This document shows positions 49,069 through 59,500 of a stretch of 64,000 bases of DNA, piece after piece. Source of the stretch: Pseudomonadota bacterium (GTDB lineage Bacteria > Pseudomonadota > Alphaproteobacteria > Rhizobiales > Xanthobacteraceae); NCBI GenBank assembly GCA_023386635.1, contig JAEWJH010000106.1, forward strand, positions 1-64,000, read 5' to 3'. How positions within the stretch are numbered: position 1 is the first letter of the stretch; each line of letters begins with the position of its first letter. Below the pieces are notes generated by a model that made no database searches, had not been told where the DNA came from, and was given only the letters and a program-made list of their open reading frames with translations. The position numbers and the translations under genes were made by a program.

Positions 49069-50667
49069 ATGGCGGAACAGCCCAAACCGGCAGTGGATCG
49101 GAAGAAGCTGGAGCGTGAGGCTTGCGACCGCCTTGCCGATGCGCGCGCCGAGAAGGCCAAGAGCCGGCTCGACATCGAGGAATGCTATTATTTTGCGGCG
49201 CCGCGGCGCGTGCGCAGCGCGAGCTCGCAGACAAAATCATCGTCACGGCCGCACGACGGGAACGAGTTGCAGACCTCGCTCGCCATGGAGGTCGCCGACG
49301 ACTTCATGACGATGGTGATCGACAGCTTCATGCCGCGGACCGGAAAGTGGGCCGAGCGCCGTGCCGATCCGTACATGAGCGAGGCGCAGAAAAAGACCGT
49401 CGCCGAGGTCGCCGGGCCGCAGGACGAAAACATTTTCGAGGCGATCCGCGGCTCGAACTTCTACGCCGAACTCGGCAAAGGCGGCGTGCCGGATGGCTCG
49501 ATTGGCGTCATGGCGATGGACATCAAGCTCGCGCGGCCCGGTCGGCCGGCGCAGTGCCTCGCCATCCCGATCCGCGAACTTGAGATCAATCTCGGCCCTG
49601 ACGGCCGCATCGATGACCGTTTCGTTGTGCGGACGAGCAGCTATCGCAAGCTGCCGGCCCTTCTCCCGAAGATCACGCTCCCTGAGAAAATCCAGAAGCG
49701 GGCGGACAAAGGCGATAAAAAAGGCGTGGAGGTGCGGTGGGGACATTGGCGGATTTGGGACCGCGACGACGATGAGTATTGGCAGCGCGTCGTCATGGTC
49801 GGCGAAGAGGTGGTCCACCACGAAATCTTGAAAGGCGAGGGCTCGTGTCCGCTCGTTGTCGGGCGGTTCGGAGCGACCCCGGACTTCGCCTGGCCCGATG
49901 GCCCGATGATCAAAGCGTTGCCCGATCTTCGGCAGGTCGACGACATTCGCGCCGGTTTCGTCGAGAACATCGACTTCACGCTGCGGGCGCCGTTTACCTA
50001 TGACGACGACGGCACCCTGTCGTTTGAGGACGGTATCGAGCCCGGTATGGGCTATCCGCGCCGGCCCGGCAGCACGCGCCCGGTGACTGAAAAAATCTAC
50101 GACCCCAACCCGCTCGACTCGTCGCATTTCGAGGAGATGCAGCTCGAAAAGCGCATCCGCCGGCTGCATTACGTCGACTTCCCCGAACAGCTTGGAAAGA
50201 CGCCGCCGACCGCTTCGCAATGGCTCGACGAGATGGTTGAAGCGCAGAAGAAGATCGGCACGCCCGGATATTCGTTCTGGCGCGAGTTTCCCTACGAGGT
50301 TTTCCAGCGCTTCCGGTTCATCGCGGAGCAAAGCGGGCTGGCAGTGCCGCTGGAAATCGAGGGGAAGAAGGTCTCACTCCAGGCTTACAACCCGGCTGAG
50401 CGGGCGCAGGAGAATCAGGACGTGCTCACGGCGACCCGCGTTCTCCAGATCGGCGGCTCCGTGTTTCCGCAGACCATGCCGGTCATGGTCGACGACCGGG
50501 CCACGATGGACAACATCAAGGCCAAGCTGGGTGACAAAATCGTGGTGATGCGCGACCCCGAGCAACTTGCGCAAACGTTCGACAACATGAGCAAGCTTGC
50601 GGGAGTGATGGGCCCGCGTCTCCCCGGCGGCCTGACCGCAGCGGCCACAGGAGGCTCCGGTGGCTGA
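49069..50667 (+). CDS. portal (head-tail connector) protein
   Basis: 532 residues, the size of T7 gp8-type portals. Conserved features are an N-terminal helical region (LADARAEKAKSRLDIEECYYFAAPRR), the DDFMTMVIDSFMPRTGKWAE stretch, LPDLRQVDDIRAGFVENIDFTL, and a helical C-terminus. Forms the dodecameric ring at one capsid vertex. It is between terminase and scaffold genes, as expected. Confidence 0.88.
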   Translation: MAEQPKPAVDRKKLEREACDRLADARAEKAKSRLDIEECYYFAAPRRVRSASSQTKSSSRPHDGNELQTSLAMEVADDFMTMVIDSFMPRTGKWAERRADPYMSEAQKKTVAEVAGPQDENIFEAIRGSNFYAELGKGGVPDGSIGVMAMDIKLARPGRPAQCLAIPIRELEINLGPDGRIDDRFVVRTSSYRKLPALLPKITLPEKIQKRADKGDKKGVEVRWGHWRIWDRDDDEYWQRVVMVGEEVVHHEILKGEGSCPLVVGRFGATPDFAWPDGPMIKALPDLRQVDDIRAGFVENIDFTLRAPFTYDDDGTLSFEDGIEPGMGYPRRPGSTRPVTEKIYDPNPLDSSHFEEMQLEKRIRRLHYVDFPEQLGKTPPTASQWLDEMVEAQKKIGTPGYSFWREFPYEVFQRFRFIAEQSGLAVPLEIEGKKVSLQAYNPAERAQENQDVLTATRVLQIGGSVFPQTMPVMVDDRATMDNIKAKLGDKIVVMRDPEQLAQTFDNMSKLAGVMGPRLPGGLTAAATGGSGG

Positions 50668-50977
50668 TAATCGCGAGGCAGTGATAGCCGATCTTCGCAA
50701 GGTCGGCCGCAATTCCGCGCTCGAAACCTTCCTCTATGCCGAGTTGATCCGTGTGATGCGCAACGCGGAGTCCGGTGCGTTGCGGGAGCAGGAAGGCCGC
50801 CGCACTCTCGCGCACGATTTAATTCGGCTCCTCAGGGAAGCGCAGGATGGCACTGGAAGCGAAAACGTTGGGGCAGGACACGCAGCAGCAGGCGCAGGCT
50901 TCGACCGGCCAGCAGCAGGAAGTGTCCGACAGCAACGCGGCTCCCGCCGTCGCATCGCAGACGGCGAGCCGGCCTGA
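50660..50977 (+). CDS. small phage protein between portal and scaffold
   Basis: 105 residues, GTG start with GGAGG before it, MADNREAVIADLRKVGRNSA onward. The helical first 65 residues (LETFLYAELIRVMRNAESGALREQEGRRTLAHDLIRLL) are plausible as a folded unit. The C-terminal part is encoded over the scaffold gene in another frame and looks random. The gene may effectively end as a short protein. Confidence 0.6.
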   Translation: MADNREAVIADLRKVGRNSALETFLYAELIRVMRNAESGALREQEGRRTLAHDLIRLLREAQDGTGSENVGAGHAAAGAGFDRPAAGSVRQQRGSRRRIADGEPA

Positions 50978-51599
50978 GTGGCTGCCCGAGTCCTACTTCG
51001 ACGCCGAAAAGGGCGAGACGAAATGGGACGACTTCGGCAAGCACTATTCCGAAATCGCCGCCGCGCACAAAGCCGAGGCGGACCGCCTCGCGGCTTTCCC
51101 GCAAAAGATCGAGGATCTTGAGATTCCGCTGCCGGAAGGCGCCAAGCTGCCCGAGGGCGTGAAGCTCGACGCGAACGACCCGACCTTTTCGGCATTCCGG
51201 CAGTTCGTGTTCGACAAGAAGATTGACCCCGCGGTGGCCGGCGAACTGCTCGGCATGGAGGTCAAGAGCCGCCTCAGCGAAGTCGAGATGATCAACAAGC
51301 GCGTCGACGAAGAGGCCGCCAAGCTTGGCCCCAACAGTTCGGCGCGCATCACTGCGGTGCGGACCGCGTTTGAGGGTCGCTTCGGTAAGCCGGTCGGTGA
51401 GGCGATCATGTCGGGCGTTTTCCGCGCCGACCAGGTGCAGGCTCTCGAAAAGGTTGTTCTCGCGCTTTCCAATGGCACCGCCGGCGACGTGTCTGGCGGT
51501 CAGCGCGAGCAGAAGTCCGAGGAAATCTCGGATGAGGACTACGCGAAGATGTCGCCGCGCGAGCGGCTTGAGTATGCGCGGACCAAGGCCGCGTCCTAG
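50847..51599 (+). CDS. scaffolding protein
   Basis: 250 residues, acidic, Gln/Ala-rich and helical: TQQQAQASTGQQQEVSDSNA at the start, a PEWLPESYFD segment and C-terminal SDEDYAKMSPRERLEYARTK. Such proteins precede the capsid gene in podoviruses (T7 gp9 type) and template prohead assembly. Composition and location, not a single domain, support the call. Confidence 0.82.
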   Translation: MALEAKTLGQDTQQQAQASTGQQQEVSDSNAAPAVASQTASRPEWLPESYFDAEKGETKWDDFGKHYSEIAAAHKAEADRLAAFPQKIEDLEIPLPEGAKLPEGVKLDANDPTFSAFRQFVFDKKIDPAVAGELLGMEVKSRLSEVEMINKRVDEEAAKLGPNSSARITAVRTAFEGRFGKPVGEAIMSGVFRADQVQALEKVVLALSNGTAGDVSGGQREQKSEEISDEDYAKMSPRERLEYARTKAAS

Positions 51600-51610
51600 G
51601 GGAGATCACT

Positions 51611-52552
51611 ATGGCTGTCATGACGCTGCCTGAATACGCGAAGCAGAAGGAAAAGACCGACGTTTCGCGTCCGATTATCGAGATGTTTGCGCAGTCCGCC
51701 GACATCTACGAGGCGCTCCCGTTCGAGACCCTCGGCGCCGCGGTCTACGAAGGCTACCGTCAGGGTCAGCTTCCGAGCGTCGGCTTCCGCGGCATCAACG
51801 AGGACTCCACCTCCGGTCTCGGCAAGGTCGACCCCTTCCAGGAGCCGACCTACATCGTTGACCACAACATCGATGTGGACGAGGCGATCATCCGGCGTAA
51901 CGGCATGCAGCGCCGCGCGCAGGAAGAGACGATGGCGATGGCCGCCCACGGCAAGATGTGGCTGGACACGTTCATCAAGGGCGACAACGCCTCGAATCCG
52001 CGCGAGTTCGATGGCCTCCAGAAGCGGGCGGAGAAGTTCGGTCGCAAGATTGCGGCCGGCAGCACCAGCGGCGGCGACGCGCTGTCCCTCGCGAAGCTCG
52101 ACGAGACGATCAACAACGTCAACAAGCCGAACGCCATTCTGGTCGGCAAGGCGCTGATGCCGCGCTTCATCGCGGCGGCGCGCAACACCTCCATCTCGGG
52201 CTTCGTGATCCAGTCCTGGGATGCGGTCGGCGCGCCGAAGATGACCTACAACGGCATCCGCATCTTCTTCGGCTACGAAAAGGATGATCACGGCTTCATC
52301 CTGCCGTTCAGCGAAGCAAATCCCGGCGGCGGCTCGGCGGTCGGCACTTCGATCTACGTCATGTCGCTCGGCGAGGGGAAGCTGCGCGGCATCATGCTCA
52401 AGGACCTGGCCGCCGAAGATGTCGGCCTCGTCAAGACGGGTACGCGGCCGTTCTATCGCACCCACGTCTCGTGGGACGTCGGCCTCGTCGACGAGCACAA
52501 GTACAGCTTTGCCCGTCTGTGGGGCATCAAGGACGCGGCGTTCGCCGCATAA
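51611..52552 (+). CDS. major capsid protein
   Basis: 313 residues. The N-terminal MAVMTLPEYAKQKEKTDVSRPIIEMFAQSADIYEALPFE and the central DVDEAIIRRNGMQRRAQEETMAMAAHGKMW are typical of HK97-fold capsid proteins of the BPP-1-like podoviruses. AGGGGAGATC precedes the start. Followed by the cement protein, as in that group. Confidence 0.88.
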   Translation: MAVMTLPEYAKQKEKTDVSRPIIEMFAQSADIYEALPFETLGAAVYEGYRQGQLPSVGFRGINEDSTSGLGKVDPFQEPTYIVDHNIDVDEAIIRRNGMQRRAQEETMAMAAHGKMWLDTFIKGDNASNPREFDGLQKRAEKFGRKIAAGSTSGGDALSLAKLDETINNVNKPNAILVGKALMPRFIAAARNTSISGFVIQSWDAVGAPKMTYNGIRIFFGYEKDDHGFILPFSEANPGGGSAVGTSIYVMSLGEGKLRGIMLKDLAAEDVGLVKTGTRPFYRTHVSWDVGLVDEHKYSFARLWGIKDAAFAA

Positions 52553-52594
52553 CGAGCTTATCGGCCCGGTGGGCTTGAACGAGAGGAGGGCCTG

Positions 52595-53035
52595 ATGGGC
52601 CAGCGGAAGTATACGTTCGACGCGGAGATGCAGCTGAAAGACGCCGGCCTCGTCGGGTCTACGGCTGCGGCTACCGTCGGGGGCGGCGCCAAAGTCATCG
52701 ACCTCGGTACGGCCCGGTTCGAAGGCGTAGCCATCATCGACGTGACGGCCATCGAAATCGCGTCGAACGATGAACTCTATGACATCGTGCTCGAAGTTTC
52801 GAGCTCTGCGACCTTCGCCTCCGACATCGAGCAGGCGGCGCATCTGCAACTCGGCGCCACCGAGGTGCGCGATGGCGGCGCGATCGACTCGCCGGTCGGC
52901 CGCTACGAGCTGATGTTCTGCAACGAGCAGGCCGATACGGTCCGGCGCTATCTCCGCGCCCGCACGGTCGTCAGCGGCACGGTTGCGACGGGCATCAATT
53001 ATTCGGCGTGGGTTGCCCCGCTGCCTGGCAAATAG
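52595..53035 (+). CDS. Bbp16-like capsid cement protein
   Basis: 146 residues. A jelly-roll-type decoration protein related to Bbp16 of Bordetella phage BPP-1. VIDLGTARFEGVAIIDVTAI and DELYDIVLEVSSSATFASDIEQ are in the conserved core. It binds and stabilises capsid local-threefold sites. The strong match is the main reason to group this prophage with BPP-1. Confidence 0.85.
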   Translation: MGQRKYTFDAEMQLKDAGLVGSTAAATVGGGAKVIDLGTARFEGVAIIDVTAIEIASNDELYDIVLEVSSSATFASDIEQAAHLQLGATEVRDGGAIDSPVGRYELMFCNEQADTVRRYLRARTVVSGTVATGINYSAWVAPLPGK

Positions 53036-53060
53036 CGGAAAGCGGAAACGGAGGACTACG

Positions 53061-53228
53061 ATGCCCCAGATGCGTGTTGTTTACGACCTGAGCGGCGATG
53101 AGCCGAAGCCGCTGGAGCGCTTTACGGTCGATGCGGACGAGCTGGTTCGGAGCGATCCTGACCGTTACTCGTTCGAGGCGGACGCCAGGGCCGGCAAAGC
53201 CAAGGACCCCAAGGCCGGCAAGAAGTAG
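53061..53228 (+). CDS. short protein of the head region
   Basis: 55 residues, MPQMRVVYDLSGDEPKPLER and a Lys-rich end KAKDPKAGKK, behind a GGAGG site. A strand-helix arrangement suggests a small head or tail adapter. It is the last gene before the internal terminator. Confidence 0.7.
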   Translation: MPQMRVVYDLSGDEPKPLERFTVDADELVRSDPDRYSFEADARAGKAKDPKAGKK

Positions 53229-53254
53229 CTCGCCCGCGTCCTGTCAGTGCGTTG

Positions 53255-53287
53255 CGACCGTGTAGCCCCCGCTGCACGGTCGTTTTG
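53255..53287 (+). terminator. intrinsic terminator inside the late operon
   Basis: 8-bp stem CGACCGTG/CACGGTCG with a 12-nt loop, followed by TTTTGC. It splits the head genes from the tail genes and would reduce downstream transcription, so the highly needed capsid proteins are favoured. Confidence 0.75.
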
Positions 53288-53315
53288 CATGTGAGCATGG
53301 CGATCGGGGCCGGCG

Positions 53316-53903
53316 GTGTACGACAAACTCTCGGTGATCAACACGAACCTGATCCTCACCGGCAATTCGCCGGTGAACACGGAGGAGGATGGTTCGCCGG
53401 AATGGACCGTGGCCTCCGCCGCCTACGAGGCCGGTGTCGCCTATCTGCTCGGCAGCCACGACTGGAAGTTCGAGACGGCTATCGTCACGATCCAGCGCAA
53501 GCGCGATGGCGACGACGACCACTACGATGATGTCTATGCAAAGCCGGTGAATTGCCTCGGGCTGGTGTGGGTCAAGCAGGCCGACTATCCGCTCGACTGG
53601 AAGATCATCGGCAATGACATCTACACCACCGTGGTCACCACCGATCCGGTGAAGGCGAAGGTCGTGCTGCGCGGCGATCCGTCCGGCTGGCCGCCGCTGT
53701 TCGTGCAGGCGCTCAACTCGCTGGTGAAGTCGGGCATCTATGCGGGCCTCAACGAGGATCCGGGCGAGGCCGCGCGCCATGAGAACGCGGCGCAGGGTTA
53801 CCTGGCGCAGGCGCGCACCCGCACCGATCGCGAGGACAAGCCCCGGCCGGCCTTTCGGTCGCGCATGCTCGCGCGCCGCCGCGGCTATGTGGGGCCGCTG
53901 TGA
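53316..53903 (+). CDS. tail tubular/adaptor protein (gp11-like)
   Basis: 195 residues. GTG start (the frame has a stop 22 bp upstream, so no alternative). YDKLSVINTNLILTGNSPVN, SAAYEAGVAYLLGSHDWKFET and VQALNSLVKSGIYAGLNEDPGEAARHE match podoviral head-tail adaptors. It joins the portal to the nozzle. ATGA overlaps the next gene. Confidence 0.82.
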   Translation: MYDKLSVINTNLILTGNSPVNTEEDGSPEWTVASAAYEAGVAYLLGSHDWKFETAIVTIQRKRDGDDDHYDDVYAKPVNCLGLVWVKQADYPLDWKIIGNDIYTTVVTTDPVKAKVVLRGDPSGWPPLFVQALNSLVKSGIYAGLNEDPGEAARHENAAQGYLAQARTRTDREDKPRPAFRSRMLARRRGYVGPL

Positions 53904-56053
53904 GCATCCCGGCGCAAATCCTCCGCCAGCGCGATTTCTCCGCCGGCCAGATTTCCGCCTCGGCGAAGCGCGCCGACGACAAAGGCGTGATGCGTGCCGG
54001 CGCGCGGCGGATCGAGAATTTCCGCCTGCTCAACACCGGCGTTCCCGAGGCGCGACCCGGGCGCACGGCCCTGTTTTTGCAGACCGGCCGGACCGATGAG
54101 GTGCGGATCGGCAACCTCGGCACGTTCAAGTTTTGTTTTGGCGCCGGTGACCTGAAAATCCGGGATAGCAGCGACGCGGTGATCGCGACGGACACCGGCC
54201 GGCCATGGACCGCTGCCACCGCGGTGAACGTCGTGTGGGCGGTCGTCGACAACGACGTGGTGATGTGTTTCCCCGGTATGCGCATGCGCGTTGCGCGGCT
54301 CGCTGGTGACGGATCCTGGTCGTTCTTCGACTACGCCTTCCGGCCCGGTAACGGCTCGTCGCTCAAGGCCCCGTTCTACCGCTTCCCGGCGACGTCCGGC
54401 TTCACCATGCAGCCGTCCGGCATCAACGTCGGCGCGAGCATCACGGTCGAGTTTTCCGGCGATGTGCTGACCGCGGATCATGTCGGGGTGCTGTTCCGCT
54501 ACCAGCAGGCGCAGCTTCTCATCACCGCTGTGACCGATGCGCGCAACGCGGATGCGACCTGCGTGGATTATCTGCCGCAGTCGACCCGGTACGCGGTCGG
54601 GAGTTCGGACGGGTTCCGCATCGGCGAGATCATCGAAGGCTCGACCACGGGGACGCGGGCGGAGGTCGGCGGCATCCCTGATGGCACGCATCTCGACGTG
54701 ATCGTGCTCAACAATCGCGCCACGGGCTTCGGAGTCGAGACGGTCGTCGGGCCGAACGCGCGGACGAATGTGGTGTCCGGCGCGCCGCTGTCGCCGCTGG
54801 CGACCACCACATGGTCCGAACAGGCCATCTCTGCGGCGCGCGGCTGGCCTGAGTCTTGCGCGACCGACGTGGGCCGCTTGATCTTCTGCAACCTGCCGGG
54901 CGCGTCGCACGGGATCATCTGGAGCGCGATCTCGGACCCTTACGACCTTGAGGTTACGGCCGATGCGAATGGGGCGATCTTCGAGACGATCGCTGGCCGC
55001 CCGCGCGTCTATCACGTCATCGGTGGCGCCGACGAGTTCGTGTTCACGGATCGCGGCGTGAAATACATTCCGATCTCCGAAAGCAACCCGCTTAAACCGG
55101 GTTCCGTGGCGTTCCGGGAAATCACGTCGGATGCCGCGAGTTCTGTGCGGCCGGTCTCGGTCTCCGAGGGTGTTCTATATGTCGACGCGCAGCGCGGCCG
55201 CGTTGTCGCGGTGGTCGGGACGGGCCAGACGGCGCGCCCCTATATCGCGCAGGACGTCTCCGAACTGCATGCCGATCTGTTCAATGCCCCGATCGCGCTT
55301 GCGGCCAGCACTGGCGGCGGCGCGATGCCGGAGCGGTATGTGTTCGCGCTCAATGCCGATGGCACGCTCGCGGTCGGGAAGTTCGGCACCACGAAGGAAT
55401 GGGTTGGTTGGGTGCCGTGGTCCGGTTCGGGCGCTTGCAAGTGGGTTTCGGCGCTCGACGCGCGCGTGATCTTCACGACGCGGTATCTGCCGAACAACGT
55501 GCAACGCGATCTCGTCGAGCTGATGCAGGCCGACGACTATCTGGACGCGAAACTGCCGATCAATGACGTGCCGGCCGAGCTTGCGCCGACCGGCAGCGAC
55601 GGGTCGCTGTGGTGGCTCGCTTCGTCCACGGTCGCACTGATGCGCGGCGTGCGGTTCGAGGGCTATCGCGAGGTCGATGCCGACGGCTTCTTGGTGCCGG
55701 AGGAAGGCGAGGTGTTCGACGACCCCGACTATGTGGCCGGGCTCGTGTTCAACTCAACGCTGGTGCCGTTCATCCCGCATGCGCAGCCGGGACAGTCGCA
55801 GCGGCAGTCGCAGCGCAGGCGCAAGATCGCGCGCGCCACGGTCTCGGTGCAAGACTCCACCGGCTTCATGTTCGACGCGCAGCGCGTTCCGCCGTGGCGG
55901 CAGGGTGAGGATCAATCCGGTCAGCCGGAATTGCGGGAGGAAACCTATCCGTTCCGCACGCTCGGCCGGGCCGTCGACCCGACGGTGACGATCACGAAAG
56001 ACGTTCCGGGGCCGCTGCGGCTGCTCGAACTCGGTTTTGAGGTTACGGTGTAA
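53900..56053 (+). CDS. tail nozzle/tubular protein (gp12-like)
   Basis: 717 residues, beta-rich, with recurrent strands (VYHVIGGADEFVFTDRGVKYIPI, RYVFALNADGTLAVGKFGTTKEWVGWVPW). The N-terminal QRDFSAGQISASAKRADDKGVM is characteristic of podoviral nozzle proteins. Length and order match the tail tubular B class. It forms the tip of the short tail. Confidence 0.82.
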   Translation: MSIPAQILRQRDFSAGQISASAKRADDKGVMRAGARRIENFRLLNTGVPEARPGRTALFLQTGRTDEVRIGNLGTFKFCFGAGDLKIRDSSDAVIATDTGRPWTAATAVNVVWAVVDNDVVMCFPGMRMRVARLAGDGSWSFFDYAFRPGNGSSLKAPFYRFPATSGFTMQPSGINVGASITVEFSGDVLTADHVGVLFRYQQAQLLITAVTDARNADATCVDYLPQSTRYAVGSSDGFRIGEIIEGSTTGTRAEVGGIPDGTHLDVIVLNNRATGFGVETVVGPNARTNVVSGAPLSPLATTTWSEQAISAARGWPESCATDVGRLIFCNLPGASHGIIWSAISDPYDLEVTADANGAIFETIAGRPRVYHVIGGADEFVFTDRGVKYIPISESNPLKPGSVAFREITSDAASSVRPVSVSEGVLYVDAQRGRVVAVVGTGQTARPYIAQDVSELHADLFNAPIALAASTGGGAMPERYVFALNADGTLAVGKFGTTKEWVGWVPWSGSGACKWVSALDARVIFTTRYLPNNVQRDLVELMQADDYLDAKLPINDVPAELAPTGSDGSLWWLASSTVALMRGVRFEGYREVDADGFLVPEEGEVFDDPDYVAGLVFNSTLVPFIPHAQPGQSQRQSQRRRKIARATVSVQDSTGFMFDAQRVPPWRQGEDQSGQPELREETYPFRTLGRAVDPTVTITKDVPGPLRLLELGFEVTV

Positions 56054-56511
56054 TGGGACCGGAATTGGTAGTCGCGACCACGCTGGCCTCGGCTGGCCTG
56101 CAGGTTGCCGGCGGCATCTCGAAGGCTCGCGGCGAGGCGGCCGGGTATCAATACAAGGAGGCGCAGGCGCAGCGCCAAGCATTCGCGGCGCGCACCGCGG
56201 CCGACCAGACCGACGCGGGCTTGCGCGACGAGTTGTCAGTCACGCTCGGCAACATCGCGGCGATCCGCGCGGCCGCCGGGGTGGGCGCCGATAGCCCGAC
56301 CGGCATGGCGATCGAGGATCGCAACGCGACGATCTCAGATCGGCAGCGGCGTATCCGCGTCGGCAACTATATGACGCAGGCCGATCAGTCCGATGCGGAC
56401 GCGCGATATTTCAACTACGCCGCCGGCTCGGCTCTTGAAACGGGCTACCTCAATGCGTTCGGCACGGGTCTGAAATCGTTGAGCGGCCTCAGCAGGAGCA
56501 AGGCAGCGTAA
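56053..56511 (+). CDS. internal virion (ejection) protein, small
   Basis: 152 residues. A hydrophobic/Ala-rich N-terminus (VVATTLASAGLQVAGGISKARGEAAG) and long helices follow, like the small DNA-ejection proteins before the large ones in podoviruses (gp14-like position). The start shares one base with the previous stop (TAATG), and its stop shares bases with the next start. Confidence 0.75.
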   Translation: MGPELVVATTLASAGLQVAGGISKARGEAAGYQYKEAQAQRQAFAARTAADQTDAGLRDELSVTLGNIAAIRAAAGVGADSPTGMAIEDRNATISDRQRRIRVGNYMTQADQSDADARYFNYAAGSALETGYLNAFGTGLKSLSGLSRSKAA

Positions 56512-59500
56512 TGGTCGATCTCCCCCAGGTCCCCCGACGGCTTGTCACCACCGAGGCCGCAAAGTCCTCGGTGAGCGCGGCGGACATCGCCGCGCCTTAC
56601 AAATCGCTCGGCAATGCGCTCGACAACCTCGGCGAGGGGTTGGAGGACGTGTCGGTGGTCGTGGCCGAGAAAGCGGCGCAAACGGCAGTGACGCGCGACG
56701 CTGACGGTAATCTGCAGGTCGAACAACTGCCTCCGATGATGGGGAAGGCCGGCGCCGCCTATAACCGCATCGCCAAACAGGGCTACCTCGCGCAGCTAGA
56801 GAACGAGGCGGCGACGCAGATCACGAAGGCGCGCGCGGATTACGAAGGCCGACCGGAAGAATTCAAGTCGTGGTCCGACAAATATCTCGGCGAATTGGTC
56901 AGCAAGCAGCCCGACGAGACGCTGCAAAATGCCGTGCGGCTTTCCGTCAGTCGCAGCCTGACGCAAACCTATGACGGCCTGATCTCGCAGCGGGCCCGGC
57001 TCGATCTCGCCCGCGACAATGCGGCCGTCGATGCGAAGATCCTGACGCTCTCCGACGATCTTGAGGTTCTGGCGCGAAAAGGCGGCACCGGCACGCCGCA
57101 ATTCATCCAGTCGGCGAAGGATTTCGAGCATCTGCTCGACGAGAAGGTGAAGAATCCGCTGCTCGCTTTCCCGAAGGAGAAGGCGGATCGGCTGCGCGAG
57201 GAAGTCTATACCCGCGCGGAAGGCGGCGCGATCATCGATCGTGTCGAGACGATCTATCGCGAGCAGGGGTTCGAGGCGGCGCGGACGCATCTGCGCGAGG
57301 CCGTTGCCGGGCTCGACGCCAAGCTGAAATCGGCCAGCAAGATCGAGCGGCAGGGCTTGGCCTGGCTGCGGTCGGAGGAGGCTGGCTTCCGTGGTGAGCG
57401 CGATGCCATCTCGCGCGAATGGTCGGCGGCGCGCGGGCAGGCCGACACGCTGCCGCGCGACACGCTGCTCGACATGCAGGAGCGCGCGCGCGCCGTTGGC
57501 AATGTGCGCGTGGATCAGGACATCGCGGTTCGGCTGGCGGCACTTGATACAGTGTCGGCACTGCGTGGTCTGCCGGCGGCGGACCGTGCGAACATCGCCA
57601 TCACCGGCAAGGTCAATCTGCCGCTGGTCGATCGCATCGTCGGGGCGGAGAGCGGTGCCAACCCCTCGGCGGTCAACCCAAACTCCAGCGCCGCCGGCGT
57701 GGGTCAGTTCATCAATTCGACATGGCTCTCGGTCATCAAAAAGTATCGGCCGGACATCGCCGCCGGCCACTCCGATAGCCAACTCCTCGCGCTGCGAACC
57801 TCGAAAACGCCGGAAGCGGTCGCGCTCAATCGCGAGATGGTCGGCCGGTATGCAGAGGACAACGGCCGGTCGCTGCAGGCTGCCGGCGTGCCAGTGAACG
57901 ACGCGACGCTCTATCTCGCGCATTTCCTCGGCCCGGGCGACGCGGCCAAGGTGGCGAAGGCTGACGCAGCGCAGCCGGTGGCTGGTCTCGTCAACAGCGC
58001 GTCGCTCGCCGCGAACCGCGAGGTGTTCTCCAAGAACCCGACCGCCGGCGATCTTGTCGCGTGGGCCGGCCGCAAGGTCGGCGTCGGTGAGGCCGATCTG
58101 ACGAAATCCCGCGAGGGACTGGTCGCGCTCGGCATGCTCAAGCGCGAGATCGCCAAGGACATCGGCGACCGCATCACCGGCCTGCAGAACGCGGTGGCGA
58201 AGCAGGAAATACCCGATGCGGCGGAAGCCGAGGCGCTGCTCGTGCAGGTGCATGCGGTCGGAACACCCGAGCAGCAGAAGAAGGTCGCCGAACTCGCCGC
58301 CATCTCGTCGATTGGCGCTGATTTCAACAAGATGCCCGCCGATAAGCGCGCGGCACTGGTGTCTGCAATGGCGGAGAAGGGCCGTAAAGGCGCGTCGGGC
58401 TTCGAGCGCAACCTCTCAGCGGCCCTGCAGAAAGCCGACGGTGCGATCAACACGGCCTACAACAACGATCCTTATGGTGCGGCCTATCGCTATGCCGACG
58501 TGACGCCGCTGGCGCCGGTGGACTGGAGCAATCCCGGCACCGCCGCAGCCACGATCAAGGCGAAGGTAGCGCAGCAGAACGCGATCCGGGCCGATCAGAA
58601 CATGGGCCCGTTCTCCGCGTTGCGCCCGGCGGAGGCTGACGCGCTCAAGACGACGCTGACGCAGGCCGATCCGCAGGTAGCGGCGGCGGCGCTCGGCACG
58701 TTGCAACAGACGCTCCCGGCCGACGTGTATCGCGTCACCATGGCCGACAAGACCGTTCGCGAAGGTCTCGACGGGATGGTGCGGTCCTATGACCCGGTTC
58801 GGCTCAACGCGGCGATGACGACACTCGATCAGCTTTACCGCGCCGATCCGGTCGGGTTTGCGCATAACTTCGGCGCCGAAACGTTCGGCCGCTTGCAGAC
58901 ATGGCAGGCGCGCAAGGATTCGCTGACACCGCAGCAGATGTCGGAATACTTCGCGCGCGCCGACGACCCCGCGCAGAAAACGGCGCGGAAAGCGTTGCTC
59001 GACGATGCCGACGAAAAGCTCAAGAAGGTCACGCCCGGCGATGTGGCGCTGGCGCTGGGCGGCTCATGGTCGATCACGCCGGCATTCGTGTCGCAGGGCT
59101 TGACCCACAGCGATCCCGCGCCGCCGTCCGATCCGGTGCAGGCGGAGACGCTGGCAGCGGAATGGAAGTCGCTCGTCCGCGAACGCTATGTCGACACCGG
59201 CAATATCGACACGGCGAAGCAGCAGGCCGGCGAGCGCATCAAGACTGTGTGGGGCCCATCTGACATCAACGGCAACGCGCTGATGAAGTATCCCCCGGAG
59301 CGGTACTATCCGCAGGTGGACGGCTCGCACGGCTGGATGGAAAAGGATATCGAGGCATCGATTGAGAAGATCGTCGGTAAGCCCCGATATGATCAGCCGC
59401 TGGCGGCTGATGGGATCAAGGGTGGCACCCCGATCTATGGCGCGGAAAAATGGTCATACAAAATCATGTCCGATCAGCAGACCGAGGCCGATGTGAAGGC

